NCBI GenBank assembly: GCA_024244705.1
Contig: JAAEOK010000050.1
Coordinates: 1-64,000, forward strand
Reading direction: 5' to 3'
Origin: Alphaproteobacteria bacterium
GTDB taxonomy: Bacteria; Pseudomonadota; Alphaproteobacteria; JAAEOK01
DNA: 64,000 nt
Every line of letters begins with the position of its first letter. Position 1 is the stretch's first letter. Below the pieces are notes generated by a model that worked only from the letters and a program-made list of their open reading frames with translations, had not been told where the DNA came from and made no database searches. Both the position numbers and the translations under genes were made by a program. This document shows positions 61,884-64,000 of this stretch, in pieces.

Positions 61884-62324
61884 TCATTTGACCTCGGTCA
61901 TCGCCGCCTTGGTGAATAACCGCTGGCCGTCCAGAAGCACCGCGTTGGCGTGCAGGGTCATGGTCTGTAGGTCGAAGATATCGATGACGCTGGTGCCATC
62001 GTCTTCGGTCCACGACAGGAGCACGATCCCATAGTGAATGTCGCGCCGGTCGAGCGCCTCTTCGGCGGTCTTGCCCTGCTGGCCGTCGGGCGCCTCGAGA
62101 TAGGTCCAGCGCAGCTTGTCTTCGGCGAGGAATTCGACCCTGATCCTGTAGCCCGCCACTTCGTAGTCGAATGTCCGCCCGTCCAGGGCGTTCATCGCCT
62201 TCATTTTGGCCTGTTGAGCCTCAGTCACGGCGTGAACCGGGGACAACAAGGCGGGCGCCGACACGGCGAGTAGGGTCAGCACGAACGCCAAAGCGGTCAG
62301 CTTGGTGGGGTTGCCAAGGGTCAT
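61884..62324 (-). CDS. Secreted MoaF-like protein
   Basis: A 146-residue exported protein with a signal peptide (cleavage near SPVHAVTE). The mature part resembles the MoaF/calycin-like fold: LDGRTFDYEVAGYRIRVEFLAEDKLRWTYLEAPDG and IHYGIVLLSWTEDDGTSVIDIFDLQTMTLHANAV. ATG at 62324 is chosen because AAGGAG lies six bases upstream; an ATG five codons earlier overlaps that ribosome site. Function unknown. Confidence 0.65.
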   Translation of the reverse strand: MTLGNPTKLTALAFVLTLLAVSAPALLSPVHAVTEAQQAKMKAMNALDGRTFDYEVAGYRIRVEFLAEDKLRWTYLEAPDGQQGKTAEEALDRRDIHYGIVLLSWTEDDGTSVIDIFDLQTMTLHANAVLLDGQRLFTKAAMTEVK

Positions 62325-62441
62325 CTTGATCTCCTTCATATGGCTTCATTGCAGGTTCGGGTGCGTAACCGACCGGGGCCGCGGGGACTAAGAGCCGCGC
62401 GCCCGGATGATGACTACACCGATCCCGCCGACCCGACGCCG

Positions 62442-63224
62442 TCAGTTCGTGATCGTGGCGGTGAAGTGATAGGGCGAACTCTCGCCGCCGGCGACGATTT
62501 CGTTGTCGCCGGGATTGAGGGCGAGGCTTTCGACCGGGAAGTCCCGGCCCAGACTGCGGCCGTTGACGATCGTACCGAGCTCGGTGTTGCAGTCCCTGAC
62601 CATCACATTGCCGTGCTCGCGCTCGATGACGAAGTGAATCGGCGACAGCCGGTAGGGCTGGGGGTCGTCGATCAGCAGATCGGGCTCGGGATGGGCGAGC
62701 CCTTCGTTCAGGTCGCGAAACCGGCCCACCGAATAAGGAAATCGCGATATGACGATCGGCTCGGCGCCGATATAGAATTGCAGCGCGTAGGTCGCGCCGC
62801 GCAGGGTGATCTCGAGCTCGGCGTCGTCCGCGACGGTGGCGGGCTGTACCGTTCCCGCCGCCGCCGAATGACCACTCGCCGATGCCAGCAGGTTGTTCAT
62901 GTCGCGCAGCCGCGCGCTCAAGCGGCGCAGCAGGTTCAGCGCCAGCGCGCTGTCGCCGGCGACGAGCTCGAGAAACTCGTTCTTTTCGTAAATCTCCGCA
63001 TCGACCGCGAGGACCGCGATGGCGGTCGCGCTGCGATCGAGGTCTTCCAGGACGCCCATTTCGCCGAGGAACTCGCCGGCCTCGAGGCGGCCAAGAACGA
63101 TCTGCTCGCCATTCAGCTCCTTGATGACCGAAACCGCGCCCGACTTGATTTGGAACACGCAGTCGCTGGCATCGCCCTGATGGAACAGGACCGATCCCTC
63201 TTCAAAGCGCTGCTGCTTGGCCAT
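62442..63224 (-). CDS. cNMP-binding domain plus FHA domain protein
   Basis: A 260-residue cytosolic protein. Residues about 5-115 are a cyclic-nucleotide-binding domain with the phosphate-binding cassette FLGEMGVLEDLDRSATA (Glu and Arg positions kept). Residues about 160-255 are an FHA domain (PYSVGRFRDLN, YRLSPIHFVIERE, VRDCNTELGTIVNGRSL). No DNA-binding helix-turn-helix is present, so it is not a CRP-type regulator. The fusion would join cyclic-nucleotide sensing to phosphothreonine recognition, and the cyclase-like protein at 12714 is a possible source of ligand. Confidence 0.85.
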   Translation of the reverse strand: MAKQQRFEEGSVLFHQGDASDCVFQIKSGAVSVIKELNGEQIVLGRLEAGEFLGEMGVLEDLDRSATAIAVLAVDAEIYEKNEFLELVAGDSALALNLLRRLSARLRDMNNLLASASGHSAAAGTVQPATVADDAELEITLRGATYALQFYIGAEPIVISRFPYSVGRFRDLNEGLAHPEPDLLIDDPQPYRLSPIHFVIEREHGNVMVRDCNTELGTIVNGRSLGRDFPVESLALNPGDNEIVAGGESSPYHFTATITN

Positions 63225-63414
63225 TGTCCAAGGTCCGTGTACCGTTGCCGGTGGCGGTCATGGTAGACCTTTCGGCACCGATCGAAAAGCGAACCGCAAG
63301 TTCGGACGCGGAAATCTTCGGCGACCGATTTAGAATGTCGGCGTTGGCGGTATCTCGAATTCGCGCCGGCCGGGTTGGGGCGCGGTGCGGCGCCGAGCGA
63401 GCGGGAGGGTGCAT

Positions 63415-64000
63415 ATGTGTGAATTGTTCGCGATGTCGAGCGAGCACCGGTCGACGGTGAACTATTCGCTGCCGGAGTTCGCCAAGCACGGCGGCTTGAC
63501 CCACAACAACAAATCGGGCTGGGGCATCGCCTATTTCCAGGACCGCGACGCGTTGTTGATCCGGGAACCGTCGCCCGCCGCCGACAGCCCGTGGGTGAAA
63601 TTCATCGCCGAGCAGTATCTGGCAAGCTTCTGCGTCATCGCCCATGTCCGCATGGCGTCGGTGGGCAAGCCCACGCTCCACAACACGCATCCCTTTCGGC
63701 GGGCCTTGGGCGGCCGCTATCATGTCTTCGCCCACAACGGGACCTTGAACGGAATTCACGACGAATACGATGCGGAAGACCTCGATGACCGTCCCGTCGG
63801 CGAGACCGATTCCGAGCTCGCGTTCTGTATCCTGCTGCAGCGCCTGCGGCCGGGATGGCGGCATATCGGCGACGCACCGACGGTGGAAAGCCGGTTCGAG
63901 ATCTTCGCCGAATTCGCCGCCGAGATGCGCCGCATGGGATCGTCGAATTTTCTCTATTCCGACGGCGAAGTCCTGTTCGTCCATGCCGACAAGCGCGTCT
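63415..64000 (+). CDS. Class II glutamine amidotransferase (YafJ-like), cut by window end
   Basis: The first 195 codons of a glutamine amidotransferase. Cys2 (MCELFAMSS) is the N-terminal nucleophile exposed by Met removal. HNNKSGWGIAYFQD, IAHVRMASVGKPTLHNTHPF, FAHNGTLNG and GETDSELAFCILL are the class II glutaminase blocks (Arg, Asn-Gly and Asp). It has no obvious synthase domain so far, like YafJ. GGAGG lies upstream of ATG 63415. It is divergent from the cNMP-FHA gene and continues past 64000. Confidence 0.9.
   Translation, partial: MCELFAMSSEHRSTVNYSLPEFAKHGGLTHNNKSGWGIAYFQDRDALLIREPSPAADSPWVKFIAEQYLASFCVIAHVRMASVGKPTLHNTHPFRRALGGRYHVFAHNGTLNGIHDEYDAEDLDDRPVGETDSELAFCILLQRLRPGWRHIGDAPTVESRFEIFAEFAAEMRRMGSSNFLYSDGEVLFVHADKRV

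Noticed and set aside
1-64000. CRISPR arrays, rRNA and tRNA genes
   Set aside because: No regularly spaced repeats and no cloverleaf or rRNA-like segments were noticed on reading either strand; tRNAscan and Infernal would be decisive.

Overview
The window is GC-rich (roughly 60-65% by eye) with good Shine-Dalgarno sites and frequent GTG/TTG starts. Gene content (CodA-type cytosine deaminase, BMP-type nucleoside ABC transporter, AidB-like acyl-CoA dehydrogenase, DUF3303, HCCA isomerase, RT0821-like surface antigen domain, CusA-like RND pumps) fits an alphaproteobacterium, probably Rhodospirillales-like; this is inference, because no rRNA or tRNA was seen. The only mobile-element trace is a truncated IS5-family transposase.

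Layout. 0.3-4.2 kb: exported amidohydrolase, IS5 remnant, and a divergent HxlR regulator/methyltransferase pair. 4.2-9.1 kb: a giant kinase-like/methyltransferase/TPR/O-GlcNAc-transferase fusion, a GT4 glycosyltransferase interrupted by an in-frame amber codon, and a DOPA-dioxygenase-like gene. 9.3-21.9 kb: a pyrimidine salvage and catabolism region with URC1, URC4 and uracil phosphoribosyltransferase on the plus strand and a BMP-type ABC importer plus cytosine-deaminase-like enzyme on the minus strand. A cNMP-binding/nucleotide-cyclase fusion and small genes lie between them. 22-33.8 kb: Fpg-like glycosylase, membrane-anchored FHA-like/trypsin protein, CoA ligase, two DsbA/HCCA-isomerase-fold proteins, TraB/GumN, methyltransferase, alpha/beta hydrolase, cupins, and a RidA gene that has lost its stop. 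34-41.8 kb: NodZ/fucosyltransferase-like protein, ankyrin, AidB-like, sulfotransferase, TPR-GT and GST genes. 48.6-64 kb: RidA, TIGR03067, an MFS exporter, a PepSY/RND/adaptor/RND cluster, a MarR-NmrA unit with matching palindromic operators, a MoaF-like protein, a cNMP-FHA protein and a truncated class II glutamine amidotransferase at the right edge.

The most novel locus is 42153-48552, seven tightly packed plus-strand genes: a secreted surface-antigen-domain protein, a pseudokinase-TM-beta-helix protein, an FHA protein, a MotA/TolQ/ExbB-type channel, a membrane-anchored VWA protein, a second FHA protein and a second VWA protein. Both VWA proteins carry a MotB/ExbD-like N-terminal Asp-containing helix and the same C-terminal signature. 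I infer an ion-driven MotA/MotB-like machine in which VWA domains replace the peptidoglycan-binding domain and FHA/kinase-like modules provide control. I know of no described system with this composition. Two more FHA-type proteins (23207-24775 and 62442-63224) in the window suggest a wider phospho-signalling network.
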